A DNA stretch of 64,000 nucleotides from Rhizobium sp. 9140 (GTDB taxonomy: Bacteria; Pseudomonadota; Alphaproteobacteria; Rhizobiales; Rhizobiaceae). The translations under genes were made by a program, and so were the position numbers. Positions 8,636 through 18,973 of the stretch are shown here, in pieces. The stretch lies in assembly GCF_900067135.1 (NCBI RefSeq), contig NZ_FJUR01000001.1:610501-674500 (forward strand), written 5' to 3'. The notes under the pieces were generated by a model. It saw only the letters and a list, made by a program, of their open reading frames with translations. It had not been told where the DNA came from and made no database searches. The first letter of the stretch is position 1. Each line of letters begins with the position of its first letter.

Positions 8636-8814
8636 ACTATGGTGGCTTAGTGGTGTTCGTCAGCCGTGGAGGCGGTGACGAAGCGGTGCGGAGGAGTGTC
8701 TCACCCAAAACGGCCCGAGCGAAGATCCTTCGATCTCACGCGCGCCTGTTCCACATGCTCCTCGCGTCAAGAATTGAAACAAAGCGCGCAAACGCGCTGA
8801 CGGAGGACGTCACC

Positions 8815-9759
8815 TTGAAACAGTTTCTCATTGCATCCCTGATCGCCGGTGCCATGGCGCTCCCAGTGGCCGCTGCCGACTACACCATTATTGCACCGGC
8901 CAACCCAGGCGGTGGCTGGGACCAGACAGCGCGCTCCATGCAGACCGCCCTGCAGCAGGAAAAGATCTCCGGCAATGTGCAGGTGCAGAACGTGCCCGGC
9001 GCCGGCGGCACCATCGGTCTCGCCCAGTTCGCCAGCCAGTCGGCCGGCAACCCCAATGCTCTGCTTGTCGGCGGCTACGTCATGGTCGGCGCTATCCTCA
9101 CCAACAAGTCGCCGGTGTCGCTGAGCGAAGTCGAGCCGATCGCCCGCCTGACCGGCGAATATGAAGCCATCGTCGTTCCCGCCGAATCGCCGCTGAAGAC
9201 CATGGGCGATCTCGTCGAGGCGCTGAAAAAGGATCCGGGTTCGGTATCCTGGGCTGGCGGCTCGGCTGGCGGCACGGACCACATCGCCGTTGGCCTGATT
9301 GCCAAGGCAGCCGGCGTCGACCCGACCAAGATCAACTACATCGCCTTTTCGGGCGGCGGCGAAGCACTGGCCGCCATCCTCGGCAACCAGGTCACCGCAG
9401 GTATCTCCGGCTATGGCGAATTCGAATCGCAGGTCAAGTCCGGTACGCTGCGCCTCCTCGCCGTCTCCAGCGCCGAGAAGATCGCCGGCGTTGACGCGCC
9501 GACACTGAAGGAAAGCAACCTCGACGTAGTCGTGCAGAACTGGCGCATGGTCGCCGCTGCACCCGGCCTGTCTGCCGAACAGAAGGCCGCCGTCACCGCC
9601 GACGTCGAAAAGATGGTGAAGTCCGCCTCCTGGCAGGAAACGCTGAAGACCAAGGGCTGGCAGGACACCTACCTGTCGGGCGACGCGTTCAAGGAGCAGC
9701 TCGCCAAGGACGTCTCGGCCACCGAAACCATCCTTAAAGACATCGGTCTCGTTCAATGA
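8815..9759 (+). CDS. tctC: Tripartite tricarboxylate transporter substrate-binding protein TctC
   Basis: A 314-residue Bug/TctC-family periplasmic protein. A signal peptide ([21 protein letters not shown]) is followed by [18 protein letters not shown], where the PGGGxD loop is the family's ligand-binding signature; VPGAGGTIG follows. The start is taken as TTG at 8815 because GGAGG lies nine bases upstream and it opens directly onto the signal peptide; an in-frame upstream ATG (8623) would give a long untypical leader. It binds a di- or tricarboxylate in the periplasm and hands it to TctAB. The gene overlaps tctB by four bases (ATGA). Confidence 0.92.
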   Translation: MKQFLIASLIAGAMALPVAAADYTIIAPANPGGGWDQTARSMQTALQQEKISGNVQVQNVPGAGGTIGLAQFASQSAGNPNALLVGGYVMVGAILTNKSPVSLSEVEPIARLTGEYEAIVVPAESPLKTMGDLVEALKKDPGSVSWAGGSAGGTDHIAVGLIAKAAGVDPTKINYIAFSGGGEALAAILGNQVTAGISGYGEFESQVKSGTLRLLAVSSAEKIAGVDAPTLKESNLDVVVQNWRMVAAAPGLSAEQKAAVTADVEKMVKSASWQETLKTKGWQDTYLSGDAFKEQLAKDVSATETILKDIGLVQ

Positions 9760-10250
9760 GCGAACTTTCGCGCACACAAAGCGCAACCTCGCGCCGCCCC
9801 GATAGGGCGGCGCTTGCCGTTGCGGTCTTCCTCGGCGGCCTTGCCGGCCTGATCTTCTGGGATAGCTCCCGCCTTTCGGCTATGGCCAATTACTCCAAGA
9901 TCGGCCCTGCCACCGTTCCCTTCGTCATCGCCTGGTGCCTTCTCGGCCTTGCAATCTGGACGGCCGTCGCCGCCTTCCGCAGCGAATTCCCGGTGCGCGA
10001 ACGCCAGGAAATTCCGCCCGTCGCATGGATCGTCGGCGGCCTTGTCCTGCAGATGTTGCTGCTGCGCATCGCCGGCTTCTCGATTGCTACCGGCCTGCTC
10101 TTCGCATTCACCGCCGCGGGCTTCGGCCGGCGCAAGCTGTGGATCACCATTCCGGTCGGCATCGCGCTCTGTCTCGCCGTCTGGCTCATCTTCGCCGGTC
10201 TCCTGCAGCTGTCGCTGCCGGCAGGGCCGCTCGAACACCTCTTCTTTTAA
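9756..10250 (+). CDS. tctB: Tripartite tricarboxylate transporter small membrane subunit TctB
   Basis: A 164-residue protein with four predicted membrane helices (for example [18 protein letters not shown], and the C-terminal pair in [19 protein letters not shown]). This is the DUF1468/TctB architecture. It overlaps tctC by four bases and ends ten bases before tctA, so the three form one operon. TctB pairs with TctA in the inner membrane; its precise role is not settled for the family. Confidence 0.9.
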   Translation: MSELSRTQSATSRRPDRAALAVAVFLGGLAGLIFWDSSRLSAMANYSKIGPATVPFVIAWCLLGLAIWTAVAAFRSEFPVRERQEIPPVAWIVGGLVLQMLLLRIAGFSIATGLLFAFTAAGFGRRKLWITIPVGIALCLAVWLIFAGLLQLSLPAGPLEHLFF

Positions 10251-10260
10251 GAGAGCGTCC

Positions 10261-11778
<1,518 letters not shown>

Positions 11779-11867
11779 TCCGAGGCTTCATCCCGGATAA
11801 TATGGAATGGCCGGATGCTCCCTTGGGACGCCCGGCCAATCCCATTTTCGGCTTGCGATGGTGATCC

Positions 11868-11873
11868 TATAAT
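11868..11873 (+). promoter_or_regulatory. Candidate -10 element (TATAAT) in the region before the small protein gene
   Basis: A consensus TATAAT lies about 180 bases before the 53-residue protein gene in a locally AT-richer stretch after tctA. The matching -35 at a 17-base spacing (TTTTCG) is poor, so this is only a candidate. The rest of 11779-12055 shows no other gene. Confidence 0.3.
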
Positions 11874-12055
11874 CGGTTTAATTCCGACGATACTTGTCTC
11901 CGCAAACGTCTTAACGGGGCCGTGGCAAAGTAATATCTTCTTAAGACATCCGTATTGCTTGCCACGCATGGCTGCAATGAACACTTGTGCATTGTGAAAG
12001 AGGCTCCGGAGGCCCATCTTCAGGTCACAGAACATGAGATCAGGAGACGAAGACA

Positions 12056-12217
12056 ATGACCAGCAAGCGTAACATTTTCGGCCGTGCCTTTGCCGTTATC
12101 GGCGCTGCATCCGCAGCCGCAGCAGCCATCGAAGGCGGCCGTCGTCCGCAGGCCCGCGACCTCAACACCCTCGGCATCGACCCGACCAGCTTCCCGGCTC
12201 CCTATCGCCGCGGCTGA
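12056..12217 (+). CDS. Small 53-residue alanine-rich protein, unknown function
   Basis: An ATG behind AGGAGA (nine bases upstream) opens a 53-residue frame. The protein begins MTSKRNIFGRAFAVIGAASA with an alanine-rich hydrophobic stretch (FAVIGAASAAAAAI, residues about 12-25) flanked by basic residues, and ends in a polar tail (GIDPTSFPAPYRRG). The good ribosome-binding site, the intrinsic terminator about 70 bases after the stop and coding-like codon use together support a real small gene. The hydrophobic segment is short for a membrane helix; it could be a signal or a membrane-surface anchor. I recognise no characterised family. Confidence 0.7.
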   Translation: MTSKRNIFGRAFAVIGAASAAAAAIEGGRRPQARDLNTLGIDPTSFPAPYRRG

Positions 12218-12286
12218 TACGACGCTACTGCCGACAGGTCGTCGCAGTAAAAGATTTCGCTTGGGATCATTCATCCCGGGCTGCAA

Positions 12287-12327
12287 AAAGCCCGCAGGTC
12301 CATGACGGACCGGCGGGCTTTGCTTTT
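12287..12327 (+). terminator. Rho-independent terminator after the small protein gene
   Basis: AAAGCCCGC pairs with GCGGGCTTT (12287-12295 and 12313-12321), with an inner GGTCC/GGACC stem, and GCTTTT follows. It serves the 53-residue gene upstream. Confidence 0.8.
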
Positions 12328-12390
12328 GGGGGATGGTGCGTAGACGAGACGTCCCTTCCCACCAAGCCCACCGTCTCGGTCACAGCCTAT

Positions 12391-12420
12391 AAAAAAGCCG
12401 CGGTCCTTTCGAACCGCGGT
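12391..12420 (-). terminator. Rho-independent terminator of the DUF475 gene
   Basis: Read on the minus strand, ACCGCGG and CCGCGGT form a 7-bp stem followed by CTTTTTT, about 45 bases past the stop of the DUF475 gene. Confidence 0.8.
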
Positions 12421-12466
12421 CTGTCTGCGAGAAGATGGCCGGCGATCTTCGCCGCCAGCCTCGAAA

Positions 12467-13564
12467 TCAATGCGGGGCGACAGCGTCGGCCCCGAGCGGG
12501 TGGTGCTTCTTGTTGTACCGGATGGACGACCAGAGAGCGATGCCGATCAGCGTTGCGCCGCCGAGACCGGTGATGACCTCCGGGATATGGACCAGCGTCT
12601 GGACGTACATGATCACGGACAGGATCAGGATTGCGTAGAACGCGCCATGTTCCAGGTAGCGATATTCCGCAAGCGTGCCCTTCTCCACCAGCATGATCGT
12701 CATGGAGCGCACATACATGGCGCCGATGCCGAGACCGATGGCGATCACGAAGAGGTTCTGCGTCAGCGCAAAGGCGCCGATGACGCCGTCGAACGAGAAG
12801 CTGGCATCGAGCACTTCGAGATAGATGAACGCGCCGAGGCCGCCCTTCGCCGCTTCGCTCATGGTCTTCTGCGAGGCGTCGAGCAGACCGCCGATGACTT
12901 CCACCACGAGGAAGGTGACAAGGCCGTAAATGGCCGAGAAGACGAAGGTCGTGCTCTCGATATCCGGCGTTGCCGCATCGTCCGGAATCAGCGCGGAGAA
13001 GGCGAGGATCAGGATGAGGACGAAGGCGATTTCGACGCCCTTGATGCTGGCCGCCGCCGACAGACGCTTCTCGATGAAGGAGATCCAGTGGATCTTCTTG
13101 TCATGGTCGAAGAAGTAGGACAGGCCGACCATCATCAGGAAGGTGCCGCCAAACGCTGCGATCGGCAGGTGTGCGTCGTTCATGATGCGCGCATATTCGT
13201 CGGGACGTGCGGCAGCGAGAATGATGGCATCGACCGGGCCGATACCCGCCGCGATCACCACGATCAGCAGCGGGAAGACGATCCGCATGCCGAAGACGGC
13301 GATGAGAATGCCCCAGGTCAGGAACCGCTGCTGCCAGATCGGCGTCATGTCCTTGAGCTTGTTGGCATTGACGATGGCGTTGTCGAAGGAGAGCGAAATT
13401 TCGAGCACGGCGAGGACCGTGCAGATGAAGAAGACGGTCGCCATGCCGCCGATCGTACCGGTCTCGTTCCAGCCGAGCCAGGCGCCGAGCGCAAGACCGA
13501 GGCCGGTGACGATGAAGGCCCAGGTGAAATAGCTGAGCGTCGATGTCTGGGTGGAGGTGTTCAT
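12467..13564 (-). CDS. DUF475 (TerC-like) integral membrane protein
   Basis: A 365-residue protein with about nine to ten hydrophobic segments. Two repeated acidic membrane motifs are visible, SLSFDNAIVNANKL (about residue 57) and DASFSFDGVIGAFAL (second half), the SFDN/SFDG pair shared by the TerC/DUF475 group. TerC relatives act in metal-ion homeostasis, notably manganese efflux in some bacteria; whether this member moves Mn is not known. It is a single gene with its own terminator. Its 5' side on the minus strand carries a small hairpin (13726-13750), but I could not match it to the yybP-ykoY Mn riboswitch that controls many TerC-type genes. Confidence 0.85.
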   Translation of the reverse strand: MNTSTQTSTLSYFTWAFIVTGLGLALGAWLGWNETGTIGGMATVFFICTVLAVLEISLSFDNAIVNANKLKDMTPIWQQRFLTWGILIAVFGMRIVFPLLIVVIAAGIGPVDAIILAAARPDEYARIMNDAHLPIAAFGGTFLMMVGLSYFFDHDKKIHWISFIEKRLSAAASIKGVEIAFVLILILAFSALIPDDAATPDIESTTFVFSAIYGLVTFLVVEVIGGLLDASQKTMSEAAKGGLGAFIYLEVLDASFSFDGVIGAFALTQNLFVIAIGLGIGAMYVRSMTIMLVEKGTLAEYRYLEHGAFYAILILSVIMYVQTLVHIPEVITGLGGATLIGIALWSSIRYNKKHHPLGADAVAPH

Positions 13565-14008
13565 GCGCCCGCCCTCCCGCTGGCAGCGACGTTCGCTCCG
13601 GTGCTGATCGGAGCAGGAGTGACAGAAAGCGATGCCATGCCCGCATGGGTACGCATCGTCAGAAAGACGTTCTTTGTCATGGGAATTTACATCCGCCGGC
13701 TCGGTGTGCTGGCGGTACCGACATCGCGAGAGCGCCGTTAAAACTCTCGCCAGAGGGGCCCGGCACCAAGTTCGTCCCGCGCGAGTGTCGATGTCGTATG
13801 CGCGGGATTGCTGAACTAATTAGCCATCCCACCTGCCGCGTCAAGATGTCACCCGCACAGCGAGGAAACTCATTTCCTTTTATCATGAAGCCATCGCCAA
13901 GCGGCACTGGATCGCTCGCACCTTTTATGGCAACAGACAGAGCCTCTTGCAGCGCCCGATCGAGCCCGCATCGGCCCCATTCCCGATCATGCCGCTGAGC
14001 GCTCTGCC
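13565..14008. other. Intergenic region between DUF475 gene and DMT permease gene
   Basis: About 440 bases between two diverging genes. It holds a 7-bp inverted repeat GCGAGAG/CTCTCGC at 13726-13750 with an 11-base loop, in the leader of the DUF475 gene if transcription starts upstream of it. Short open frames here lack ribosome-binding sites and family motifs and are not called. No clear promoter or known riboswitch was found. Confidence 0.5.
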
Positions 14009-14929
14009 ATGCCGTCCACCGCCCCTGCGAAACCGTCCGCCCTCCAGAAAGGTTCAGCCAGCCTGGGCATCGTCTTCATGCTTCTGGGCATGCTGATGTT
14101 TTCGCTGAACGACACAATGGGGAAATGGCTGGTCGAGACCTATCCGGTCCTGCAATTGATGGCGATCCGCAGCATTGCCGCGCTTCTCGTGCTGCTGCCG
14201 CTCGTTCTCCGCCGCGGCATTATGACGGTGGTTCGGGTCGAGCGTCCCGGGCTGCAGGCCCTGCGCGCGCTGCTGTTTGCCATCGACGCGACCGCCTTCT
14301 ACTTCGCCGTCGGCTACATGCCACTCGCCGATGCGATGATCTACTGGCTTGCGGCCCCCATCTATGTCGCGGCGCTGTCGCCCTTCCTGCTCGGCGAAAA
14401 GGTCGGCTGGCGGCGCTGGACCGCGATCCTCATCGGCTTTGCCGGCGTGCTCATCGCGCTCGATCCATCGCGCGAAAGCCTGTCGATGCCCGCACTGGTC
14501 GCGCTCTTCGGCAGCGCCTGCTTTGCCTTTGCCATCATGCTCGGCCGCACGCTGCGCACCACGCCGGATACGACGCTGGTCGTCTGGCAGTTCGTCGGCT
14601 CGCTGGTCTTCTCGCTCATCGGCGTCGCCGTCGTCCCCGGCAGCTGGAAGCCGCTCGATCCCGCGACGATCCTGCTTCCGGCCCTTCTCGGCGTCGTCGC
14701 CATGCTCGCCCACGTTCTCGTCAGCCGCTCTCTGAAGCTTGCGGATGCCGCGACCGTCGTTCCCTTGCAATACACGCTGCTTTTCTGGGCGGTGGTCTTC
14801 GGCTGGATCTTCTTCGGAGATACGCCACGCCCGACAGTCATCATCGGTGCAGCCCTCATTGTTGCCTCAGGCCTCTTCATCTTTTTCCGTGAGCAGACGC
14901 TAAAGGAATTTCATCCGGCCGACGAATAG
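14009..14929 (+). CDS. DMT superfamily (EamA) transporter
   Basis: A 306-residue inner-membrane permease with ten predicted helices arranged as two EamA repeats of five. The first repeat starts at GIVFMLLGMLMFSLNDTMGKW and the second at MPALVALFGSACFAFAIML. Pro-rich loops and charged ends fit the RhaT/YdcZ-like drug-metabolite group. The substrate is unknown and neighbours give no hint. The ATG at 14009 has no clear Shine-Dalgarno, so the exact start is uncertain by a few residues. Confidence 0.85.
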   Translation: MPSTAPAKPSALQKGSASLGIVFMLLGMLMFSLNDTMGKWLVETYPVLQLMAIRSIAALLVLLPLVLRRGIMTVVRVERPGLQALRALLFAIDATAFYFAVGYMPLADAMIYWLAAPIYVAALSPFLLGEKVGWRRWTAILIGFAGVLIALDPSRESLSMPALVALFGSACFAFAIMLGRTLRTTPDTTLVVWQFVGSLVFSLIGVAVVPGSWKPLDPATILLPALLGVVAMLAHVLVSRSLKLADAATVVPLQYTLLFWAVVFGWIFFGDTPRPTVIIGAALIVASGLFIFFREQTLKEFHPADE

Positions 14930-14967
14930 CGGCCTTCTCCGTTGCCAAAACAGTTGCGATCCTTATG

Positions 14968-14979
14968 CTGGTCAACCAG
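14968..14979. promoter_or_regulatory. Inverted repeat CTGGT-CA-ACCAG upstream of fba
   Basis: A perfect 12-base dyad in the 179-base gap before fba. TGGT-N2-ACCA is similar in style to operators of FadR-type GntR repressors, but no GntR gene lies in the window. Tentative. Confidence 0.3.
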
Positions 14980-15108
14980 ATAGAGATCCGGCGGTAGTCG
15001 CTGCGAGGGCACCACGACGTCACTTGGGACGTTCCGTGTGAAGCCCCGCCCGGAGCATGGGAAAAGAGCCGCCGCAACCAGAGCGGCCGGCACAATGGGA
15101 GAGTGTGT

Positions 15109-16155
15109 ATGGGACTGATCAGCCTTCGGCAATTGCTGGATCATGCGGCCGAAAACGACTATGCGGTGCCGGCCTTCAACGTGAACAACCTGGAATATGT
15201 GCAGGCGGTCATGCGGGCGGCGGACAAGACCGACAGCCCCGTTATCCTTCAGGCCAGCCGCGGTGCGCGGGCCTATGCCGGCGACGGCTTCCTGCGGCAC
15301 CTCATCCTCGGCGCCGCCGAGGAGTATCCGCACATTCCGATCTGCCTTCATCTCGATCACGGCGACCAGCCTTCCACCTGTATCTCGGCCATCACCAATG
15401 GCTTCACCTCCGTCATGATGGACGGCTCTCTGCTGGCCGACGGCAAGACGGTGGCAAGCTATGAATACAACGTCGCGGTCACAGCCGAAGTCGTGAAGAT
15501 CGCGCACGCGGCCGGCGTTTCCGTCGAAGGCGAACTCGGCTGCCTCGGCAATCTGGAAACCGGCGCGGGCGAAAAGGAAGACGGCCACGGCTTCGAAGGC
15601 AAGCTGACCCGCGAGGAACTGCTGACCGACCCGGAACAGGCGCTCGACTTCGTCAGCAAGACCGGCGTCGATGCGCTGGCCGTCGCCATCGGTACCAGCC
15701 ATGGCGCCTACAAGTTCACCCGCGCGCCGGATGGCGACATCCTGTCGATCGAGACGATCGAGAGGATCCACAAGGCCCTTCCCAACACCCACCTCGTCAT
15801 GCACGGCTCCTCCACGGTACCGCAGGACCTGCAGGATCTCTTCACGGCCTATGGCGGGGAAATGACCCAGACCTGGGGCGTGCCGGTATCGGAAATCCAG
15901 CGCGGCATTCCCTTCGGCGTGCGCAAGGTCAATATCGACACCGACCTGCGTCTCGCGATGACCGGGACGATCCGCAAGTGCTTCAAAGAAAAGCCGGAGA
16001 ATTTCGATCCGCGCAGCTACCTGAAGCCCGCGACGGCGCTGATGACCGACGTCTGCCTGGAGCGTTTCGAGGCCTTCCGCACGGCCGGCAAGGCACCGTC
16101 GATCCGCATCAAGCGCATGGCCGATATGGCGGCCACCTACGCGAAGATGGGCTGA
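15109..16155 (+). CDS. fba: Fructose-bisphosphate aldolase, class II, Calvin-cycle subtype
   Basis: A 348-residue zinc-dependent aldolase, cleaving fructose-1,6-bisphosphate to dihydroxyacetone phosphate and glyceraldehyde-3-phosphate. Class II signatures are clear: [11 protein letters not shown] (zinc His and catalytic Asp), [21 protein letters not shown] and a substrate-binding [13 protein letters not shown]. The length and the [18 protein letters not shown] segment fit the CbbA-type subgroup. ATG 15109 is chosen with GGGAGAG just upstream; an in-frame GTG lies two codons earlier. gntK follows after five bases, so the two form an operon. No other Calvin-cycle genes are in the window. Confidence 0.94.
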   Translation: MGLISLRQLLDHAAENDYAVPAFNVNNLEYVQAVMRAADKTDSPVILQASRGARAYAGDGFLRHLILGAAEEYPHIPICLHLDHGDQPSTCISAITNGFTSVMMDGSLLADGKTVASYEYNVAVTAEVVKIAHAAGVSVEGELGCLGNLETGAGEKEDGHGFEGKLTREELLTDPEQALDFVSKTGVDALAVAIGTSHGAYKFTRAPDGDILSIETIERIHKALPNTHLVMHGSSTVPQDLQDLFTAYGGEMTQTWGVPVSEIQRGIPFGVRKVNIDTDLRLAMTGTIRKCFKEKPENFDPRSYLKPATALMTDVCLERFEAFRTAGKAPSIRIKRMADMAATYAKMG

Positions 16156-16160
16156 TCCAC

Positions 16161-16751
16161 GTGCCGGACATCGATAGAAAAAACGGGGGGCCTTCCGTCC
16201 CCCGCACATCCCAGCCTGAAGCCGCAACGGCGCATCTTCCCGCTCCCGTTGTGGTCATGGGGGTTAGCGGCTGCGGCAAAAGCTCCGTCGGCGAGGCCAT
16301 CGCCGCGGCTTTCGCAACCGACTTCATTGAGGGCGACGCCCTGCACCCGCCGGAAAACATCGCCAAGATGTCGGCGGGCACGCCGCTGACCGATGAGGAC
16401 CGCTGGCCGTGGCTCGACGCCGTCGGCAAGGCCCTCCACGAGGGATCTGACGCAGGCCATGCGGTCGTCGTGTCCTGCTCCGCGCTGAAGAAGGTCTACC
16501 GCGACCATCTGCGCAAAGCGGCGGGCGGCAGGCTCGCCTTCGTCTACCTCACAGGAACGCGAGCCGTCCTCGAATCCCGCATGGGCCATCGCACCGGCCA
16601 TTTCATGCCCACCTCCCTTCTCGACAGCCAGTTCAGGACGCTGGAAACGCCGACGGGCGAAGACCTCGTCGTCACCGTCGATATCGACCGGCCGCTCGAC
16701 GCCGTCATTGCCGCCGCCCTGGAAGGCCTCGCCGATCTCCAGACGGCGTGA
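16161..16751 (+). CDS. gntK: Gluconokinase
   Basis: A 196-residue P-loop kinase of the GntK family, phosphorylating gluconate to 6-phosphogluconate. The Walker A GVSGCGKSSVG lies near residues 34-44, followed by the family motifs EGDALHPPENIAKMSAGTPLTDEDRWPWL (only partly quoted to the first residues), SCSALKKVYRDHLR and GHFMPTSLLDSQ. The GTG at 16161 gives a 30-residue N-terminal extension before the P-loop; an internal GTG closer to the P-loop would fit shorter homologues. The gene sits five bases after fba, linking gluconate entry to lower sugar-phosphate metabolism. A 13-bp hairpin follows 70 bases downstream. Confidence 0.9.
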   Translation: MPDIDRKNGGPSVPRTSQPEAATAHLPAPVVVMGVSGCGKSSVGEAIAAAFATDFIEGDALHPPENIAKMSAGTPLTDEDRWPWLDAVGKALHEGSDAGHAVVVSCSALKKVYRDHLRKAAGGRLAFVYLTGTRAVLESRMGHRTGHFMPTSLLDSQFRTLETPTGEDLVVTVDIDRPLDAVIAAALEGLADLQTA

Positions 16752-16820
16752 GCGCCGTCTGCTGGAACTCCGGCACCCGATCTGCGCCATTTTTGACGCA
16801 CCTGCCCCCGGCTTGTGCTG

Positions 16821-16859
16821 AAGCGCTTCTGCCCCGTGACTCCGGCGGCAGAAGCGCTT
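16821..16859 (+). terminator. 13-bp perfect inverted repeat after gntK
   Basis: AAGCGCTTCTGCC and GGCAGAAGCGCTT are exact reverse complements around a 13-base loop. The T-run is very short, so it may be a weak terminator or an intergenic palindromic repeat. Confidence 0.5.
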
Positions 16860-16953
16860 TAAGGACGTTCGGTATGAATGCTCCGGTGATTCTCCAAGGT
16901 ACGCGGGGACAGAAAAACGCTGACAAAAAGAGGGAAGGCGGGAACCACCCGCG

Positions 16954-16971
16954 ATGTCATGACGTCGTCAC
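16954..16971 (+). promoter_or_regulatory. Candidate Pho box upstream of the phosphonate genes
   Basis: ATGTCAT-GACG-TCGTCAC keeps the 7+4+7 spacing of PhoB sites (CTGTCAT-N4-CTGTCAY) with one and two mismatches per half, about 140 bases before the DUF1045 gene. Phosphonate genes are commonly PhoB-activated, so the position is sensible. The rest of 16752-17107 shows no gene. Confidence 0.4.
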
Positions 16972-17107
16972 ATGAGAATGACACGCGTGCCGCAAAACGA
17001 CGGCACAGACCCGAACCCGCTTCGACACGCGTCACCTGGTGCTCGGGCGGTGGGAATAGGAACGACCGCCAGGGCTTTGCCGACTGCGCAAAGACCGGAA
17101 GCAGGCC

Positions 17108-17830
17108 ATGATCGAGGATGCGATGCGCTACGCCCTTTACTTCACCCCGCCGAAAGATGACGCCCTGACGCTGGCCGCCGCAGCCTGGCTGTCGCGCGAT
17201 GCCTTTCTCGATGGCCGGGTGCCGACACCCGAGGTTCCCGGCTTCACGACGGAAGAGCTCGGCATGCTGACGGCAGAGCCCCGGCGCTACGGCTTCCACG
17301 CCACGCTGAAGGCCCCCTTCGCGCTCGCCCCCGGCCGCACGGAAGCCGAACTCCTTGCAGCCCTCGACGAGTTTTCGGCCGAATGCGAGCCCTTCGAGAT
17401 CCCGTCCCTGACGCTCGGTCAACTCGGCCCCTTCTTCGCGCTCGTTCCCGGCGCGCCTTCGGATGCGCTTGCGAGCTTCGCCGCCGAGACCGTGCGCCGG
17501 TTCGAGCCGTTCCGGGCCGCCCTGTCGGCGGAAGATATCGCCCGGCGGAAGCCCGAAACGCTGCCCCCGGCCGAGCGACAGAATCTCGAGAACTGGGGTT
17601 ACCCTTACGTTTTCGACGAATTCCGCTTTCACATGACACTGACCGGCCCGGTTGCCGAAGAGCGTTGCCCTGCCGTGCGGGCAGCACTCGAAGAAGCCTT
17701 CGCCGGTTTCCTGGGAAAGCCATTGTCCGTTACCGCGCTTGCGCTCTTCATCGAGCCGAAGCGCGGCAGCCCCTTTACCGTCCACTCGCTGATGCCGCTG
17801 GGCGATGCCGCGATCGAAGGAGACAGATGA
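17108..17830 (+). CDS. DUF1045 phosphonate-operon protein (2H phosphoesterase-like)
   Basis: A 240-residue protein of the DUF1045 family found in phosphonate operons. It carries the two HxT-type motifs expected of a 2H phosphoesterase fold, GFHATLKAPF (about residue 62) and FHMTLTGPV (about residue 177). A cyclic phosphodiesterase-like role on ribosyl-phosphonate intermediates is a reasonable inference; the biochemistry of this subgroup is little known to me. The start at 17108 has GGAAG upstream; an internal ATG at 17123 (MRYALYFTPP) also has GAGG and is a real alternative. It abuts phnM. Confidence 0.85.
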   Translation: MIEDAMRYALYFTPPKDDALTLAAAAWLSRDAFLDGRVPTPEVPGFTTEELGMLTAEPRRYGFHATLKAPFALAPGRTEAELLAALDEFSAECEPFEIPSLTLGQLGPFFALVPGAPSDALASFAAETVRRFEPFRAALSAEDIARRKPETLPPAERQNLENWGYPYVFDEFRFHMTLTGPVAEERCPAVRAALEEAFAGFLGKPLSVTALALFIEPKRGSPFTVHSLMPLGDAAIEGDR

Positions 17831-18973
17831 ATGGCCGTCGAGCAGATCTTCACCAATGCCAGCATTGTCCTGCCGGATGACATCGTAAAGGGCTCCGTGC
17901 TCGTTCGCGACGGAGAGATTGCTGATATCTCGACCGGCACCGTGCATAGCGGCGAGGACTTCGAGGGCGACTTCCTCATTCCCGGCCTCATCGAGCTGCA
18001 CACCGACCATCTGGAAACCCATTATTCGCCCCGACCGGGCCTGCGCTGGATGAAAATGGCGGCGATCCAGGCGCATGATGCGCAGATCGTCACCTCCGGC
18101 ATCACCACGGTGTTCGATTGTCTGCGCATGGGCTCGGCGGAAGGCGACGACGGCTTTGCTACCGGCGAAATGCGCGCCATGGCCGATGCGCTGGCGGAGG
18201 CCGAGCGGGAAAACCGCCTGCGTGCAGATCACCGCATCCACCTGCGCTGCGAGGTTTCGACCGATAACGTGCTCGACCAGTTCGATGCTTTCGGCGACGA
18301 TCCGAAGGTCGGCCTCGTTTCTCTCATGGACCACGCACCGGGCCAGCGCCAGTTCCAGACGATGGATCAGTACATTCTCTACTACAAGATCAAACGCGGC
18401 CTTTCGGACGAGGCCTTCGCGATTTATGTCGAGAAGCAGCTGGCACTGTCGGAGCGAAACTCAGCCCGCCACCGGATCGCGATTGCCAACATCTGCGCGG
18501 CCCGTGGCATCCCGATCGCCAGCCACGACGATGCGACGGCGGCGCACGTGACGGAATCGATAGACCTCGGCGTCAAGCTGGCGGAATTCCCGACCAGTCT
18601 GGAAGCAGCCGATCTTTCCCACAAAGCCGGTCTCAGCGTGCTGATGGGCGCGCCGAACGTCGTGCGCGGCGGCTCGCATTCCGGCAACATCGCCGCCCGC
18701 GATCTCGCCGAGCGCGGCGTGCTCGATGTGCTCTCCTCAGACTACGTCCCCTTCAGCCTCATCCACGCCCCCTTCCTGCTCGCCGATGCGATCGAGGGCT
18801 TCGGCCTGGAAAAAGCGATCGCGCTCGTCAGCGACAACCCGGCCCGCACCGTCGGACTGGAGGATCGGGGACGAATCGCGGTCGGGCGGCGGGCAGATCT
18901 CATGCGCGTCGAACGGCCGAGCGGCGTGCCGATCGTCCGTTCCGTCTGGCGCAACGGACGGCGCGTCGCATGA
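17831..18973 (+). CDS. phnM: Alpha-D-ribose 1-methylphosphonate 5-triphosphate diphosphatase
   Basis: A 380-residue amidohydrolase-fold enzyme. The metal motif is LIELHTDHLETH (about 53-64), and later metal-binding regions include SLMDHAPGQRQ, ASHDDAT and a C-terminal DYVPFSLIHAPFLL. PhnM removes pyrophosphate from ribose 1-phosphonate 5-triphosphate during C-P bond catabolism. It begins directly after the DUF1045 stop and overlaps phnN by four bases. The PhnGHIJ and PhnKL genes are not present nearby, so they must be elsewhere on the genome or this is a remnant or specialised set. Confidence 0.93.
   Translation: MAVEQIFTNASIVLPDDIVKGSVLVRDGEIADISTGTVHSGEDFEGDFLIPGLIELHTDHLETHYSPRPGLRWMKMAAIQAHDAQIVTSGITTVFDCLRMGSAEGDDGFATGEMRAMADALAEAERENRLRADHRIHLRCEVSTDNVLDQFDAFGDDPKVGLVSLMDHAPGQRQFQTMDQYILYYKIKRGLSDEAFAIYVEKQLALSERNSARHRIAIANICAARGIPIASHDDATAAHVTESIDLGVKLAEFPTSLEAADLSHKAGLSVLMGAPNVVRGGSHSGNIAARDLAERGVLDVLSSDYVPFSLIHAPFLLADAIEGFGLEKAIALVSDNPARTVGLEDRGRIAVGRRADLMRVERPSGVPIVRSVWRNGRRVA

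Noticed and set aside
12470..13741. 423-codon plus-strand frame opposite the DUF475 gene
   Set aside because: Asp/Glu/Arg/His-rich shadow translation; the opposite strand has clear membrane segments and motifs.
13543..13998. 151-codon plus-strand frame in the DUF475/DMT gap
   Set aside because: No Shine-Dalgarno, Arg/Ser/Cys-rich composition and overlap with the DUF475 start region.
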